Below, piece after piece: positions 17,141 through 29,159 of a DNA stretch of 64,000 nt (its first letter is position 1; each line of letters opens with the position of its first letter). The notes below the pieces were generated by a model. That model made no database searches, had not been told where the DNA came from, and was given only the letters and a program-made list of their open reading frames with translations. Origin of the DNA: Phyllobacteriaceae bacterium (GTDB lineage: Bacteria; Pseudomonadota; Alphaproteobacteria; Rhizobiales; Rhizobiaceae); NCBI GenBank assembly GCA_023954255.1, contig JAMLIH010000010.1:1-64000 (forward strand). The letters run 5' to 3'. A program made the translations under genes and the position numbers.

Positions 17141-17211
17141 TCCTTCCCCCTTGCCGTTTGAGCCCTTTGTAACCGATAAGCATTGCCAGCAAAGAACGGA
17201 GTTTTGTTTTC

Positions 17212-18549
17212 ATGGATTATTCCGCCATGACTGCCGCCGCGCTCGGGCGCGCCATCGCCAGTGGCAAGGCTGATGCGGCAGAGATCGCGAGGCATTTTCT
17301 CGACCGTATCGAACAACATCCCAAGGCTGATGAAATCTATGTCCGGGTAACTGCGGAACGGGCGCTCGAAGAGGCGGCTGCGGCTTCGGGACGGGCAAGA
17401 GAGGGCAGGCAGGCTGGACCGCTCGACGGAGTGCCAGTCTCCTGGAAGGACCTGTACGATACCAGGGGCATTGCGACGGAAAGCGGTGCGCCACTGCTCA
17501 AGGGCCGTGTTCCGCAGAAGGATGCCAGGGTACTGGCTGCAGCAACTGCGGCAGGGACGGTCTGCCTCGGCAAGACGCATCAGACGGAATTTGCCTTTTC
17601 CGGCCTCGGCATCAATCCGAATACGGCGACACCGCCCAATCTGCTGATGCCCGGCCATGTGCCGGGCGGCTCGTCCTCGGGGGCGGCGGCTTCGATCACC
17701 CACGGGCTGGCCCCGGTGGCCATTGGCTCGGATACCGGCGGTTCTGTTCGCATTCCCGCCTGCTGGAATTCGCTTGTGGGCATGAAGACGACCCACGGGC
17801 TGTTATCGCTTGAAGGCGTGGTGCCGTTGTGTGCGGGCTTTGATACGGTTGGGCCGATCGCCAGGACGGTGGAAGATGCCGCTTTGATGACCGCCGCGCT
17901 CGGCGGGCCTGCGGTTGCGTTGGATACCCTGCCGTCTGCCGGTGATCTGCGCTTTGCGGTGATCGACGGGCCACCAATGGAGAACTGCGACAAGGCTGTG
18001 CTGCAGGCGTTCGAGGCTGCAGTGCGGCGGCTTGGAGATGCGGGTGTAAGCATCACCCGGATCGACCCGTCGGCGGCGCTGAAGGAAGCCCTGTCGCTTG
18101 GTGCGGTGCTGTTTCCCTTCGAGGCCTGGCAGCAATGGGGCAGCCTGATCGGGGGCAATCCCGGCATCGTGTATCCGCCGGTGGAGACCCGTTTCCGGCA
18201 GGGGGCTCTGATAACCCGGGAGCAGTACGATGCGGCATGGCTGCGACTTGATGAAATCCGCAAAACGTTCTTTGCCGGGTATCCCGATTTCGACGGTTTT
18301 CTCTTTCCGACCATTCCGATGCTGCCGCCAGGGGTGGACGAGCTGCTGGCCGATGACGAGCGGTTTACCAGCGTCAATCTGCTGGCGCTGCGCAATACGC
18401 GTTTCGTCAATCTGCTGGGAAGCTGTGCGCTCACCCTGCCGGTGCCCGAACCCTGTATAGGGGCTCAGATCATGGGACGCCCGATGGCCGACGCGCGGCT
18501 GCTGCAGACGGGAATGGCCGTGGAGGCAATCGTCAGGGGCGAGGCTTGA
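17212..18549 (+). CDS. Amidase (amidase-signature family)
   Basis: A 445-residue enzyme with a complete Ser-cisSer-Lys triad: Lys79 in VSWKDLYDT, the Gly-Ser-rich loop GGSSSG with the cis-Ser near 155, and Ser178 in SDTGGSVRIPA. The family hydrolyses amides; relatives include GatA-like, allophanate and aryl amidases. No GatB or GatC gene is near, so a stand-alone catabolic amidase is likely. Its 3' end overlaps the convergent guanine deaminase gene by 17 bp. Proximity to purine genes hints at a role with nitrogenous compounds, but this is not shown. Confidence 0.85.
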   Translation: MDYSAMTAAALGRAIASGKADAAEIARHFLDRIEQHPKADEIYVRVTAERALEEAAAASGRAREGRQAGPLDGVPVSWKDLYDTRGIATESGAPLLKGRVPQKDARVLAAATAAGTVCLGKTHQTEFAFSGLGINPNTATPPNLLMPGHVPGGSSSGAAASITHGLAPVAIGSDTGGSVRIPACWNSLVGMKTTHGLLSLEGVVPLCAGFDTVGPIARTVEDAALMTAALGGPAVALDTLPSAGDLRFAVIDGPPMENCDKAVLQAFEAAVRRLGDAGVSITRIDPSAALKEALSLGAVLFPFEAWQQWGSLIGGNPGIVYPPVETRFRQGALITREQYDAAWLRLDEIRKTFFAGYPDFDGFLFPTIPMLPPGVDELLADDERFTSVNLLALRNTRFVNLLGSCALTLPVPEPCIGAQIMGRPMADARLLQTGMAVEAIVRGEA

Positions 18550-19831
18550 GAGGGGCGCCCGCGACCCAGGTTTCCGTCACCGCACGGTCGTCGCCCAGGA
18601 TCATCAGGGCAAAGAGCACGTCGTGAAGGTTGCCTGACAGCGCGTGGCGCTCGGCCATCAGCGGCGTGGCGCAGGGGTCGATTACCACCAGATCGGCGTA
18701 TTTGCCTGCATCGAGCGTGCCGACTTCTCCGTCTGCCCCCAGCAGGCGGGCATTGCCCAGCGTTGCTCGGTAGAAGGCTTCGTGAGCCGAAATGCGCGAG
18801 CCGACGAGCTGCGATACGGTGAAGGCATCGCGCAACGTGTCGAACATCGAGTAGCTCATGCCGCCGCCGATGTCGCAACCGACACCGACATTGACCGGGT
18901 GATCGCCTTCCGAGGTGCGATGCAGGCGGAAGAGGCCGGAGCCGAGGAAATTGTTCGAGGTCGGGCAATGTACAACTGCCGATCCGGCTTCGCTCAGCCG
19001 GGCAAGTTCGCGCTCCGACAGGTGGATGCCATGGGCGAACAGACTCGATGGAGTCAGCAGGCCGTAGCGGTCATAGACGTCGGTATAGTCCTTCGACCAT
19101 GGAAACTGGCCGGCGACGAATTCGATCTCGGCAGGGTTCTCTGAAAGATGGGTCTGGATCAGCAGGCCGGGATTTTCCTTCGCCAGCCTACCGGCGGCAT
19201 CAAGCTGCGCCTCGGTGGAGGTGACGGCGAAGCGCGGACTGATGGCATATTTCAACCGTCCCTTGCCATGCCATCTGGCGATCAATGCGGTCGAATCGTC
19301 ATAAGCGGATTGCGCCGTGTCGAGCAGCCCGTCGGGCGCGTTGCAATCCATCAGCGTCTTGCCGGAGGCGAGCGCCATGTTGCGGCGGGAGGCCTCCTCG
19401 AAAAGGCAGTCGAGTGCCACCGGGTGAATGGTCGAAAAGGCAAGGCAGGAGGTAATGCCGTTGCGCAGCAATTCGTCGAGAAATGCCTTTGCAGCGGTTT
19501 CCGCAATTCCGCGCTCGCCGTAACGCTGCTCCTCGATGAAGGTATAGCGGTTGAGCCAGTCGAGCAGATCCTTTCCGTAAGCCGCCAGCATACGGTATTG
19601 GGGGAAATGCAGATGGGCGTCGATGAAGCCCGGCAGAACAAGCTTGCTGCCATAATCGATACGCTCAAGGGCTGCATGGGCAGCGGGAAGATCGCTGCGC
19701 CCGCCGCTCCAGACGATCCTGCCATCGCCGCCGATGACGATGGCGCCATCGACGACATGGCGGATCGCGCCGTCGCCCGCATGGCGGGGATCGGAAGCAT
19801 AATCCAGCAGTTGGCCGGTCAGGACTTTCAT
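18533..19831 (-). CDS. guaD: Guanine deaminase
   Basis: A 432-residue zinc amidohydrolase converting guanine to xanthine. The metal-binding motif GFIDAHLHFPQ, the QTHLSEN segment, HGIHLSERE, and HCPTSNNFLGSGLF with GVGCDIGGG are all GuaD-like. The ATG at 19831 (MKVLTGQLLDY) is preferred to an upstream TTG at 19861. It is divergent from xdhAB, whose product oxidises xanthine to urate, so the two units form one purine-degradation route with a shared control region of about 140 bp. Confidence 0.9.
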   Translation of the reverse strand: MKVLTGQLLDYASDPRHAGDGAIRHVVDGAIVIGGDGRIVWSGGRSDLPAAHAALERIDYGSKLVLPGFIDAHLHFPQYRMLAAYGKDLLDWLNRYTFIEEQRYGERGIAETAAKAFLDELLRNGITSCLAFSTIHPVALDCLFEEASRRNMALASGKTLMDCNAPDGLLDTAQSAYDDSTALIARWHGKGRLKYAISPRFAVTSTEAQLDAAGRLAKENPGLLIQTHLSENPAEIEFVAGQFPWSKDYTDVYDRYGLLTPSSLFAHGIHLSERELARLSEAGSAVVHCPTSNNFLGSGLFRLHRTSEGDHPVNVGVGCDIGGGMSYSMFDTLRDAFTVSQLVGSRISAHEAFYRATLGNARLLGADGEVGTLDAGKYADLVVIDPCATPLMAERHALSGNLHDVLFALMILGDDRAVTETWVAGAPLKPRP

Positions 19832-19970
19832 GCGGCGACCATATAACCTGGAAAATGCCAAGCATTATACGGAAATCGTAGAAAGTGTATCTCACAAGCC
19901 AAGAGGGCTGCGCTCTTCACAACCGGCCAAATGATGCTACCGTTCCGGTAACAAGGTGTCGGGAGGTTTC

Positions 19971-21442
<1,472 letters not shown>

Positions 21443-21443
<1 letters not shown>

Positions 21444-23773
21444 TGGGAAAACGCGCTCAGCCCAGCGTCCTTCGCCCCAATTCCTTGCGGGAAGAAGTCG
21501 TCACCGTCGGCAAGGCGCTTGCCCATGATAGCGCGGCGAAGCACGTATCGGGAACCGCAGCCTATGTGGACGACATTCTGGAGCCAGAGGGTTGCCTGCA
21601 TCTGGCGCCGGGACTTTCCACCATCGCCGCGGGTTCGTTGAAAAAGCTCGATCTTGCCGCTGTGCGGGCAGCCCCCGGCGTGGTGGCCGTGCTGACGGCA
21701 AAGGACGTTCCCGGCGTCAACGACTGCAGCCCGTCGATCGGTGGCGATCCCATTCTGACGGAAAAGGAAATCCTGTTTCATGGTCAGGTGCTGTTTGCCG
21801 TGGTGGCGGAGACCCGGCTGCAGGCGCGCCACGCGGTGCGTCTGGCGGAGGTGGAATATGCCGAAAGGAAACCGCTGGTCACTGTGCAACAGGGGCAGGC
21901 GGCGAAGAAAACGGTGCTCGATCCCTACACCTTCAAGCGCGGCGATGTGAAGGTTGCCCTGAAAATGTCGGAGCGCCGGATCAAGGGCGAAATGGCAATT
22001 GGCGGGCAGGAACACTTCTATCTCGAGGGGCAGGTCTCCCTGGCGGTGCCTGGGGAGGCGGGCGATATCCGGGTTCACTGTTCGACGCAGCATCCTTCCG
22101 AGGTGCAGCATCTGGTCGCCCGTATGCTCGGCCTTCCGGAAGCCGCGGTGGTGACGGAATGCCGGCGCATGGGAGGCGGCTTCGGCGGCAAGGAAAGCCA
22201 GGCCGGACAGTGGGCCTGTCTGGCAGCCCTTGCCTCGAAGCTCACCGGGCGGCCCTGCAAGATGCGGCTCGACCGCGACGACGACATGGTGGCGACCGGC
22301 AAGCGGCACGATTTTCATGTGCGCTACGAGGCGGGTTTCGACAAGCGCGGCGTGCTCGATGCAGTGGATGTGGATTTCGCCGGGCGCTGCGGCTGTTCGG
22401 CGGATCTGTCGCTCGGCGTCAATGACCGCACGATGTTTCATGCCGACAACGCCTATTACTATCCCGATTGCCGCATTCATTCGCAGCGCGTGTTCACCAA
22501 TACGGTTTCCAATACCGCCTTTCGCGGCTTCGGCGGGCCGCAGGGCATGGTGTTTGCCGAGCGCATGATGGATGCCATTGCCATTGAAATGGGCGAGGAC
22601 CCGCTGGAGATCCGGAGGCGGAATTTCTACCGGCGCGGACGTTCGGTAACGCCCTATGGCATGGCGGTGAAGGACAACATCCTCAACGAGGTGGTGGACG
22701 AACTGGAAAGGACCAGCCGCTATCAGCAGCGCCGCAAGGCAGTTGCCCGCTTCAATGCGGAGAACCGCTTCCTGAAAAAGGGGATCGCGCTGACGCCGGT
22801 GAAATTCGGCATCGCCTTCACCCTGAAACACCTCAACCAGGCAGGCGCGCTGGTCCATGTCTATACCGACGGTTCCATTCAGGTGAACCATGGTGGCACG
22901 GAGATGGGGCAGGGACTCTATCTGAAGGTAGCCCAGGTGGTGGCCGAGATTTTCGGCGTCGACATTTCCAAGGTGCGGATCACCGCAACGACGACCGACA
23001 AGGTGCCGAACACGACTCCGACGGCGGCCTCCTCCGGTTCCGATCTCAACGGCATGGCGGCGCGGCGGGCAGCCGAAGCAATCCGCGATCGCATGATCAA
23101 AGTCGCCTGCCAGCTCTATCAGGCAAAGCCCTCGCAGGTGAAATTCGCCGGCGGCAAGGTGATGGCCGGCAAGCGCGAACTTGCCTTCGGCGAGCTTGCG
23201 AAGACGTGTTTTCTCGAACGGGTGCAATTGTCGGCGACCGGCTATTTTTCGACACCGGACATCACCTGGAACCGGGATGCGATCTCGGGCAATCCGTTTC
23301 TCTATTTTGCCTATGGTGCGTCGTGCACGGAAGTAACCATCGATACGCTGACCGGCGAGATGAAGGTCGACCGGGTCGATGTTCTTCACGATGTCGGTGC
23401 CTCGATCAATCCGGCCATCGACATCGGCCAGATCGAAGGCGGCTTCGTGCAGGGCATGGGCTGGCTGACGACGGAGGAACTGGTTTTCGACGAGGCAGGC
23501 AGGCTGCGCACCCATGCACCCTCGACCTACAAGATTCCGACCGCCTCCGATGTTCCGGAAGCCTTCAACGTCGCGCTGTACAAGTCGGCCGGCAATCCGG
23601 CAAAGACAATCTACCGTTCCAAGGCTGTGGGCGAGCCGCCGCTGATGCTGGCGACCAGTGTGTTCTCGGCGATCACCATGGCGGTTGCCTCGCTCAATCC
23701 CGGCAAGGTTCCCGCCCTCGACGCACCGGCCACACCGGAGGCGATCCTGCGCGCATGTCAGGGGATGGTATAA
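21443..23773 (+). CDS. xdhB: Xanthine dehydrogenase molybdopterin-binding subunit
   Basis: A 776-residue molybdenum subunit. It has family motifs GGQEHFYLEGQ, RRMGGGFGGKESQ, NTAFRGFGGPQGM and, near the C-terminus, KAVGEPPLMLATSV containing the catalytic Glu. Hydroxylation of hypoxanthine and xanthine to urate is expected. GGAGG lies seven bases before the ATG; GTG at 21440 is a possible alternative start. The usual third gene, xdhC, for sulfuration and insertion of the cofactor, is not next to it. Confidence 0.93.
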
Positions 23774-23852
23774 GGGCACTGTGACGAACAGCACGGCGGC
23801 TGCCGGCCTGTTCCGGTTGATTGCTTGTGGGGCTCCCAAAGGGAAAAGAGCC

Positions 23853-24248
23853 ATGAACAAGTCAACCAAAGCCTTCATCGCCGGGACGCTGATCCTGTCC
23901 ACCCTCACGGCAAACCTCACCATCGCTGCAGCGGCCACAACAGGCGGACCGTCAGGCGGATCGTCTGGCAGTGTTTCAAGTGGAAGCCCGGACCGCGGCG
24001 GGCAATCCGGATCCGCCGAATCGGGTGACCGGGGTGGCGAGTCCAGCCATCGCCGCCGCGGTGTGATGCCGTTTTTTCCGATGTTCCAGAACGGTTTTCA
24101 AACCCGGTTTCCACCCCGGCCGGCCGCTGACGGCTATCCGACACCGGGCAAGGCCATTTCCAAGTGTGGCGGAGTGGACAACGTCATGATTGTAACGGAG
24201 TATGACGAGGACGGAACCGTCGGGCCTGTCACCTATTACTGCGTCTGA
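23853..24248 (+). CDS. Small secreted Gly/Ser-rich protein, function unknown
   Basis: A 131-residue protein with a signal peptide (LILSTLTANLTIAAAA). A low-complexity linker rich in Gly and Ser follows (GGPSGGSSGSVSSGSPDRGG), then a small conserved-looking tail with two Cys (ISKCGGVDNVMIV and VTYYCV). GGGAAAAGAG precedes the ATG. The Cys pair could form a disulfide outside the cytoplasm. Similar small proteins occur in rhizobia as hypotheticals; I cannot assign a role. Confidence 0.65.
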   Translation: MNKSTKAFIAGTLILSTLTANLTIAAAATTGGPSGGSSGSVSSGSPDRGGQSGSAESGDRGGESSHRRRGVMPFFPMFQNGFQTRFPPRPAADGYPTPGKAISKCGGVDNVMIVTEYDEDGTVGPVTYYCV

Positions 24249-24368
24249 CGACTGGCGCATCCAAACCATCCCAGTTGCAGACGCAACAGCCGCTGCTGCA
24301 GCGCCGGAAGCGATCCGGCGGGCACGGCGGGGAATGAGGAGCAAATGCTGCCCGTTGCCGGTTTTGCC

Positions 24369-26180
24369 TTATTGCGCCGATTTGCATAGCTGAAGGTAAC
24401 GCAGGGCGCTGGAAGAATCCTTGAGATGAAACGGGAACTGCCTTCCGTTGGCGAAGATGTAGCCGCCGTTTTCGAAAGCGAGCGTGTCGATAAGCTCGTG
24501 GCCGACCGGCAGTTCGGCCTGCAGGTCGTTGGCTCCGGTCATCTCGTTCGGGATGCCTTCCACGTCAACGCTGTAACCGGTCCGGCCGACCTGGAAGTGA
24601 ATGCTCTGCCCCTTGCCTGGTGAGGGAAGGTCCACTTCCGCCGACAAGGCGTAGGCATCCTCGCCCGGCGAGCATGAGAACTGCAGGGGTGGAGGCATGC
24701 CTTCGCGTTCATCGCTGTATGAACAGTAATAGAATCCGGCATAAATTCTGTCCGGGTCGCCATTCTCAATTCCGGCGGCCCAACGTTTTCCTTCGCTGCA
24801 CCGGCCTTCGAAGCTGGGCGGGAGCGATGAGAGGGGTGGAAGGTCTGGTTTTTTGTAGTCGAGCCTGTCGCGGCTGTTGCAGTATACCTTGCCGTTGCTG
24901 CGGATTTTCAAACATGACCGGCCGCCCGGATAGGACAGCACTCCTGCCAGTTCGCCATCAACGTGGATTTCGTTGCCGCCCGTCACGGTGAATTCGTCCC
25001 CCTCCGGCCAGCGGTAATGAAACGTATTGCCCCGGACATACTTGGTGCAATCGGCCGCCCGCACTCTTTCAAGGTTCTCAAACAACTCGCACCACAGTTC
25101 CTCCGTATTGGGATCAGAACTGTTGATGGGCAGCAGCATCCTGCGGGAAGCGGAACTCAAATCCGCTATTCTGGTTTCCGCCGCCAGCAGGTGTTGGGCA
25201 AAGGCCACATCGAGCGCGACGTTGGAAGTCGTGAGCGAAGTGATGGCGCTGCCGCGATCAGATGATGAATACAGGATCTCGTAGGAATGATCAGCGAGTC
25301 CGGTTCTCCTCGCATAGCAAGTCATGTCATTTTCGAAGTTGACGGTCACATAAAAGACCGTGCCGTCCGCAACCTTCTGCTCGCCAACTTCTCCCAAATG
25401 GTCTCCAAAACTGAGGGTGCTGTCGCCACGCAGCCAGTTTTCGAAGTTGGTGCACATTCTCGCAATGTCCTGCTTGCCCACATTGGCAGGGTCGGCGATG
25501 TCGAGGGAGATTTTCCATCGATTGGCATCGTCCACCGTTTCAACGAAATAGAATTGATCGGGTGGTGTGGAGAGGAGTGTGGAAAGCAGGCTTTCCTCGA
25601 TCTCAATCTCGGCCATCATATCGACAATGCCGGAGACGACCTCCAGCGCTGCGGCATAGGATGTATTCAGTTCCGTTGCAGGGATGAGTGCGTCACTGGA
25701 AAGACCCAGCGAGGGGGCGTGAAAACCCAGCTTGCCGGTGGGATGAAGAACCCGATTGCGGACCCGGAAATATGCGCCGGAGTCCGTGCCCGCCATGAAA
25801 GCCAGCGAACAGGCTGAAAGACATTTGCCGTTTGCCGGCACGTAGGTGGCCACGTTCTGCTCACGGAACAGCTTCATCAGTTCAATGGCTTCGGTCAGGC
25901 TGCCGCCTTCGCTGTCGAGAACGATTACGCGGTCATGCCAGTCGTCAAAGGCATCAAATCCGCTTTGCTCGATAATGTCGGCAATCTTTTTACTGTCGCC
26001 CGGTTCGATCGGCCCGCTCAGGAAGAGCGTTAACCGGCTAAGATTGCTTGTGTCGCCGCGCCATGCCTCGTGGGTGATGTTTGCTGCCGGCGCTGACCAT
26101 GCCATCATCAACAGAGCAGCGACGGTAAGGAGAGATCGCAGAAGGATACGTGGAATCAAGGAGCTCTGCCTCCGGTGCAC
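24369..26180 (-). CDS. Periplasmic ClpP/crotonase-fold protein with unknown C-terminal region
   Basis: A 603-residue protein with a signal peptide (LLTVAALLMMAWSAPAA). Residues about 45-180 resemble the predicted periplasmic ClpP-like proteins of the COG3904 type: VIVLDSEGGSLTEAIELMKL, then GKCLSACSLAFMAG with a candidate Ser nucleophile, then LGFHAP. The remaining about 400 residues are unrecognised and Cys-rich near the end (FEGRCSEGKRWAAG, FYYCSYSDE). The start is a GTG at 26180 that overlaps the upstream gene by 25 bp, so the three genes 26696-27088, 26156-26695 and this one form an operon. Proteolytic activity is inference. Confidence 0.65.
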   Translation of the reverse strand: MHRRQSSLIPRILLRSLLTVAALLMMAWSAPAANITHEAWRGDTSNLSRLTLFLSGPIEPGDSKKIADIIEQSGFDAFDDWHDRVIVLDSEGGSLTEAIELMKLFREQNVATYVPANGKCLSACSLAFMAGTDSGAYFRVRNRVLHPTGKLGFHAPSLGLSSDALIPATELNTSYAAALEVVSGIVDMMAEIEIEESLLSTLLSTPPDQFYFVETVDDANRWKISLDIADPANVGKQDIARMCTNFENWLRGDSTLSFGDHLGEVGEQKVADGTVFYVTVNFENDMTCYARRTGLADHSYEILYSSSDRGSAITSLTTSNVALDVAFAQHLLAAETRIADLSSASRRMLLPINSSDPNTEELWCELFENLERVRAADCTKYVRGNTFHYRWPEGDEFTVTGGNEIHVDGELAGVLSYPGGRSCLKIRSNGKVYCNSRDRLDYKKPDLPPLSSLPPSFEGRCSEGKRWAAGIENGDPDRIYAGFYYCSYSDEREGMPPPLQFSCSPGEDAYALSAEVDLPSPGKGQSIHFQVGRTGYSVDVEGIPNEMTGANDLQAELPVGHELIDTLAFENGGYIFANGRQFPFHLKDSSSALRYLQLCKSAQ

Positions 26181-26695
26181 ATGACTTTGCCGTCAGTCAG
26201 GAACGACAGTTTTCCCCCAAGGGTTTCCAGGCCCCGCTCGCCGCGCAGCACCTTCAACGGAGCCTGATAAAGGCACAGCAGATTTTCCGTAAAGTCGCCA
26301 AGATGCCGGGTGATGATAGTTTTGTTGCAAATGCCGGTTTCGACACAGGTTCCAACGACATCCAGAAAGTCGACTACCCGGATGAAGTTGTCGGTGCCGG
26401 TTCCGCCGGTGCTTTCAATGGTGAACGACATCGCCAACTGGTCGATAACCTCGGCACTTCCCGTCTTTCCACTGATTTCCCTGAGCGGATACGGACGCCA
26501 CTGTCGCTCCAGCCAGAGTCTTGCTTCCGAAATTTCCTCAGCCTGGAAATCCCGGATGAACTCGATGGCGTTTTTCTCGTTCTGCAGTTCCTTGGCGGCA
26601 TTGTATTCGAACGCTGCAAACACCAGGCCAATGATCACGCCCAGATAGCTCAGGGCCTCGAGAACATCCTTGATGTCGTTGAAGGCGGCACGCAC
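26156..26695 (-). CDS. Membrane-anchored protein of unknown function
   Basis: A 179-residue protein with one N-terminal membrane segment (ALSYLGVIIGLVFAAFEY) and a helical, charged cytoplasmic or periplasmic part (NEKNAIEFIRDFQAEEISEARLWLERQW). It resembles small DUF4760-like proteins in layout only. The GTG start follows directly on the stop of the upstream gene (TAAGTG), and its own 3' end overlaps the ClpP-like gene, indicating strict co-translation. Confidence 0.6.
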   Translation of the reverse strand: MRAAFNDIKDVLEALSYLGVIIGLVFAAFEYNAAKELQNEKNAIEFIRDFQAEEISEARLWLERQWRPYPLREISGKTGSAEVIDQLAMSFTIESTGGTGTDNFIRVVDFLDVVGTCVETGICNKTIITRHLGDFTENLLCLYQAPLKVLRGERGLETLGGKLSFLTDGKVMCTGGRAP

Positions 26696-27088
26696 TTATT
26701 CGGGTTCCTCGCAGGGATTCCTGGGAATGCGCACAAACTCGCCTTTCGTCTGGATGTTCAGTTTTGGCAGGCATGCCAGATCGCTCGTACGGAAGCTCAC
26801 AACTTCTGCTGGCTTGTTGTCGTCCTGCGCCTTTTTCTCGACACTTGGCAGGACGGAGTTCCGGGACCGCCGCATCAGCGAAGTCACGAGATCGGCGTCC
26901 GGGCAATCTTCGGGGAAAATAACGGCCCTGGCCTTTGACTTGTTTGCGCTGCGGTAGGTCTCGAGGTTCTGAAGGATACAGGCAAATTTGTCGCTGCGAA
27001 CGATCCAGTAGCGTTCGTCTGCTGCCTGTACTTTCCACGATACTGACGTAGACATCAGCACGAGCAGGAGTGCGGCTTTCTTCTTCAT
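26696..27088 (-). CDS. Small secreted protein of unknown function
   Basis: A 130-residue protein starting [22 protein letters not shown], a signal peptide. The mature part is charged and has four Cys ([30 protein letters not shown]), suggesting two disulfides in the periplasm. A TTG at 27133 would add 15 residues before the signal peptide and is less likely. It is first of the three-gene unit that ends with the periplasmic ClpP-like protein. Confidence 0.6.
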   Translation of the reverse strand: MKKKAALLLVLMSTSVSWKVQAADERYWIVRSDKFACILQNLETYRSANKSKARAVIFPEDCPDADLVTSLMRRSRNSVLPSVEKKAQDDNKPAEVVSFRTSDLACLPKLNIQTKGEFVRIPRNPCEEPE

Positions 27089-27240
27089 CTCGCGCTTTGC
27101 CTCGGATTTCCAAAAGTATCTTTCGATATTCAATTCCAGCAGTCAAGGAGGAGGAAGTTGATGCCCTTTCTCCTTGCCCCCCGCTTCCCCACCCCCTAGT
27201 CTTGCTCTCGAAAACAGGAAACCGGAGGAGGATGCGCCCC

Positions 27241-28353
27241 ATGAAAACCCGTGCTGCCGTGGCTTTTGAAGCCGGAAAGCCGCTGGAAATCGTCGAAGTG
27301 GATCTGGAAGGTCCGAAGGAGGGAGAGGTGCTGGTCGAGATCAAGGCGACCGGCATCTGCCACACCGACGAGTTCACGCTTTCAGGGGCCGATCCCGAAG
27401 GCATTTTCCCGGCAATTCTGGGCCATGAGGGTGCCGGTGTGGTGGTTGATGTGGGGCCGGGGGTCAAGTCGCTGAAAAAGGGCGATCACGTCATTCCGCT
27501 CTACACGCCGGAATGCCGGGAGTGCGAATACTGCCTCAATCCGAAAACCAACCTGTGTCAGGCGATCCGTTCGACCCAGGGACAGGGGCTGATGCCGGAC
27601 GGCACATCGCGGTTTTCCTACAAGGGCGAGAAAATCTTCCACTACATGGGCTGCTCGACCTTCGCCAATCACACCGTGCTGCCGGAAATCGCGCTCGCCA
27701 AGGTGAACCCGAAAGCACCGTTCGACAAGATCTGCTACATCGGCTGCGGGGTGACGACCGGCATTGGTGCCGTCATCAACACGGCCAAGGTGGAACCCGG
27801 CTCCAATGTCGTCGTGTTCGGTCTCGGCGGCATCGGGCTCAACGTCATCCAGGGTGCGGCGCTGGTGGGCGCCAACATGGTGGTTGGCGTCGACATGAAC
27901 CCGTCCAAGGAGGAGTGGGGCCGCAAGTTCGGCATGACCCATTTCGTCAATCCGAAGGATGTCGGCGAGGACAATCTGGTGAACCACCTCGTCGAACTGA
28001 CCGGCGGTGGCGCCGATTATTCCTTCGAGTGCATCGGCAATGTGAAGGTGATGCGCGCAGCGCTCGAATGCGCCCACAAGGGCTGGGGCGAATCGATCAT
28101 CATCGGCGTTGCCGGCTCGGGGCAGGAGATTTCGACCCGGCCGTTCCAGCTCGTCACCGGGCGCTCATGGCGTGGCACGGCGTTTGGCGGCGCCAGGGGC
28201 CGCACCGACGTGCCGAAGATCGTCGACTGGTACATGGATGGCAAGATCCAGATCGACCCGATGATTACCCACATCCTGCCGCTCGAAGACATCAACAAGG
28301 GTTTCGACCTGATGCATGAGGGCAAGTCGATCCGATCGGTGGTGGTCTTCTAG
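27241..28353 (+). CDS. frmA: S-(hydroxymethyl)glutathione dehydrogenase / class III alcohol dehydrogenase
   Basis: A 370-residue zinc medium-chain dehydrogenase, normal length. The catalytic-zinc region reads [12 protein letters not shown] and GHEGAG; the structural-zinc Cys lie in [15 protein letters not shown]. The cofactor motif is [12 protein letters not shown]. Class III features such as [25 protein letters not shown] are present. It oxidises the formaldehyde-glutathione adduct and can also reduce S-nitrosoglutathione. GGAGGAGG precedes; a closer ATG at 27232 is an alternative. No S-formylglutathione hydrolase gene is adjacent. Confidence 0.93.
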   Translation: MKTRAAVAFEAGKPLEIVEVDLEGPKEGEVLVEIKATGICHTDEFTLSGADPEGIFPAILGHEGAGVVVDVGPGVKSLKKGDHVIPLYTPECRECEYCLNPKTNLCQAIRSTQGQGLMPDGTSRFSYKGEKIFHYMGCSTFANHTVLPEIALAKVNPKAPFDKICYIGCGVTTGIGAVINTAKVEPGSNVVVFGLGGIGLNVIQGAALVGANMVVGVDMNPSKEEWGRKFGMTHFVNPKDVGEDNLVNHLVELTGGGADYSFECIGNVKVMRAALECAHKGWGESIIIGVAGSGQEISTRPFQLVTGRSWRGTAFGGARGRTDVPKIVDWYMDGKIQIDPMITHILPLEDINKGFDLMHEGKSIRSVVVF

Positions 28354-28491
28354 CCGGAAGTGACAACACGAAATCCCGCCGCTGCCTCTGGCACTCCCAC
28401 GGTGTCAGTGGTGCTGTTTGGGCTTTGTGCGGTGGATCACCATTTGCCAAGCGTACCAGCAGGCTAGGCAATGTGGCTTAGGTAGTCTGCA

Positions 28492-28965
28492 ATGGATAAT
28501 GGCGACCCCAAACCCACCATCTTCGTCGACGCCGATGCCTGCCCGGTAAAGGCGGAGATCCTCAAGGTGGCCGAACGCCATGGCCTGCCGGTCGTCATCG
28601 TTTCCAACTCCGGCATGCGGCCCTCGCGTGACCCGCTGGTGCGCCATGTGGTGGTTTCAGCTTCCTTTGATGCTGCCGATGACTGGATCGCGGAGCAGGC
28701 GGCGGAAGGCGACATTGCCGTGACGGCCGACGTGCCGCTCGCCAAGCGGCTGGTGGAAAAGGGCGTTCATGTCACCAGCCATTCCGGCAGGTTGTTTACA
28801 GCGGAGACGATCGGGTTGCAGTCGGCGATGCGCAATCTTGGCCAGGAGCTGCGCGAGGCAGGAACCATATCGACCTACAATGCGCCGTTCAGCCAGCGTG
28901 ACCGGTCGAACTTTCTGCAGATGCTGGAACAACTGGTCCGCCGGGCGGTGAAGGGCCAGACGTAG
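28492..28965 (+). CDS. YaiI/YqxD (UPF0178, DUF188) family protein
   Basis: A 157-residue protein with the family's N-terminal motif IFVDADACPVK, then VVIVSNSGM, DIAVTADVPLAKRLVEKG and SHSGRLFT. The fold is PIN-like with conserved acidic residues, suggesting a nuclease, but the function is not established. The length is typical. It stands between frmA and fadD with its own spacing and no evident operon partner. Confidence 0.9.
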   Translation: MDNGDPKPTIFVDADACPVKAEILKVAERHGLPVVIVSNSGMRPSRDPLVRHVVVSASFDAADDWIAEQAAEGDIAVTADVPLAKRLVEKGVHVTSHSGRLFTAETIGLQSAMRNLGQELREAGTISTYNAPFSQRDRSNFLQMLEQLVRRAVKGQT

Positions 28966-28991
28966 CAGCCCGTTGCCTGCGAGCCGGTTGC

Positions 28992-29008
28992 ATTGACGTA
29001 AACGGAAG
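28992..29008. promoter_or_regulatory. Lipid-gene motif upstream of fadD (LiuR/MerR-like)
   Basis: ATTGACGTAAACGGAAG lies 152 bases before fadD. It differs at one of 17 positions from the reverse complement of 43564-43580, upstream of the SCP2 gene. The core resembles, from memory, sites of LiuR-like MerR-family regulators of fatty-acid and branched-chain amino-acid breakdown. The regulator gene is not in this window. Confidence 0.5.
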
Positions 29009-29159
29009 CTCTTGATAGAGGCCGGGTGGGAGAGAGGGACGGGCATCGCATTGCCCCTGTCCGACTGTGAATTGGCGAATGGCTCTTTAAAGCGCCGCCA
29101 TCCATGATACATTTAATTGAGGTGCCGGATCATGGGCTTGTCCGGCAGGGAGGAAAATT

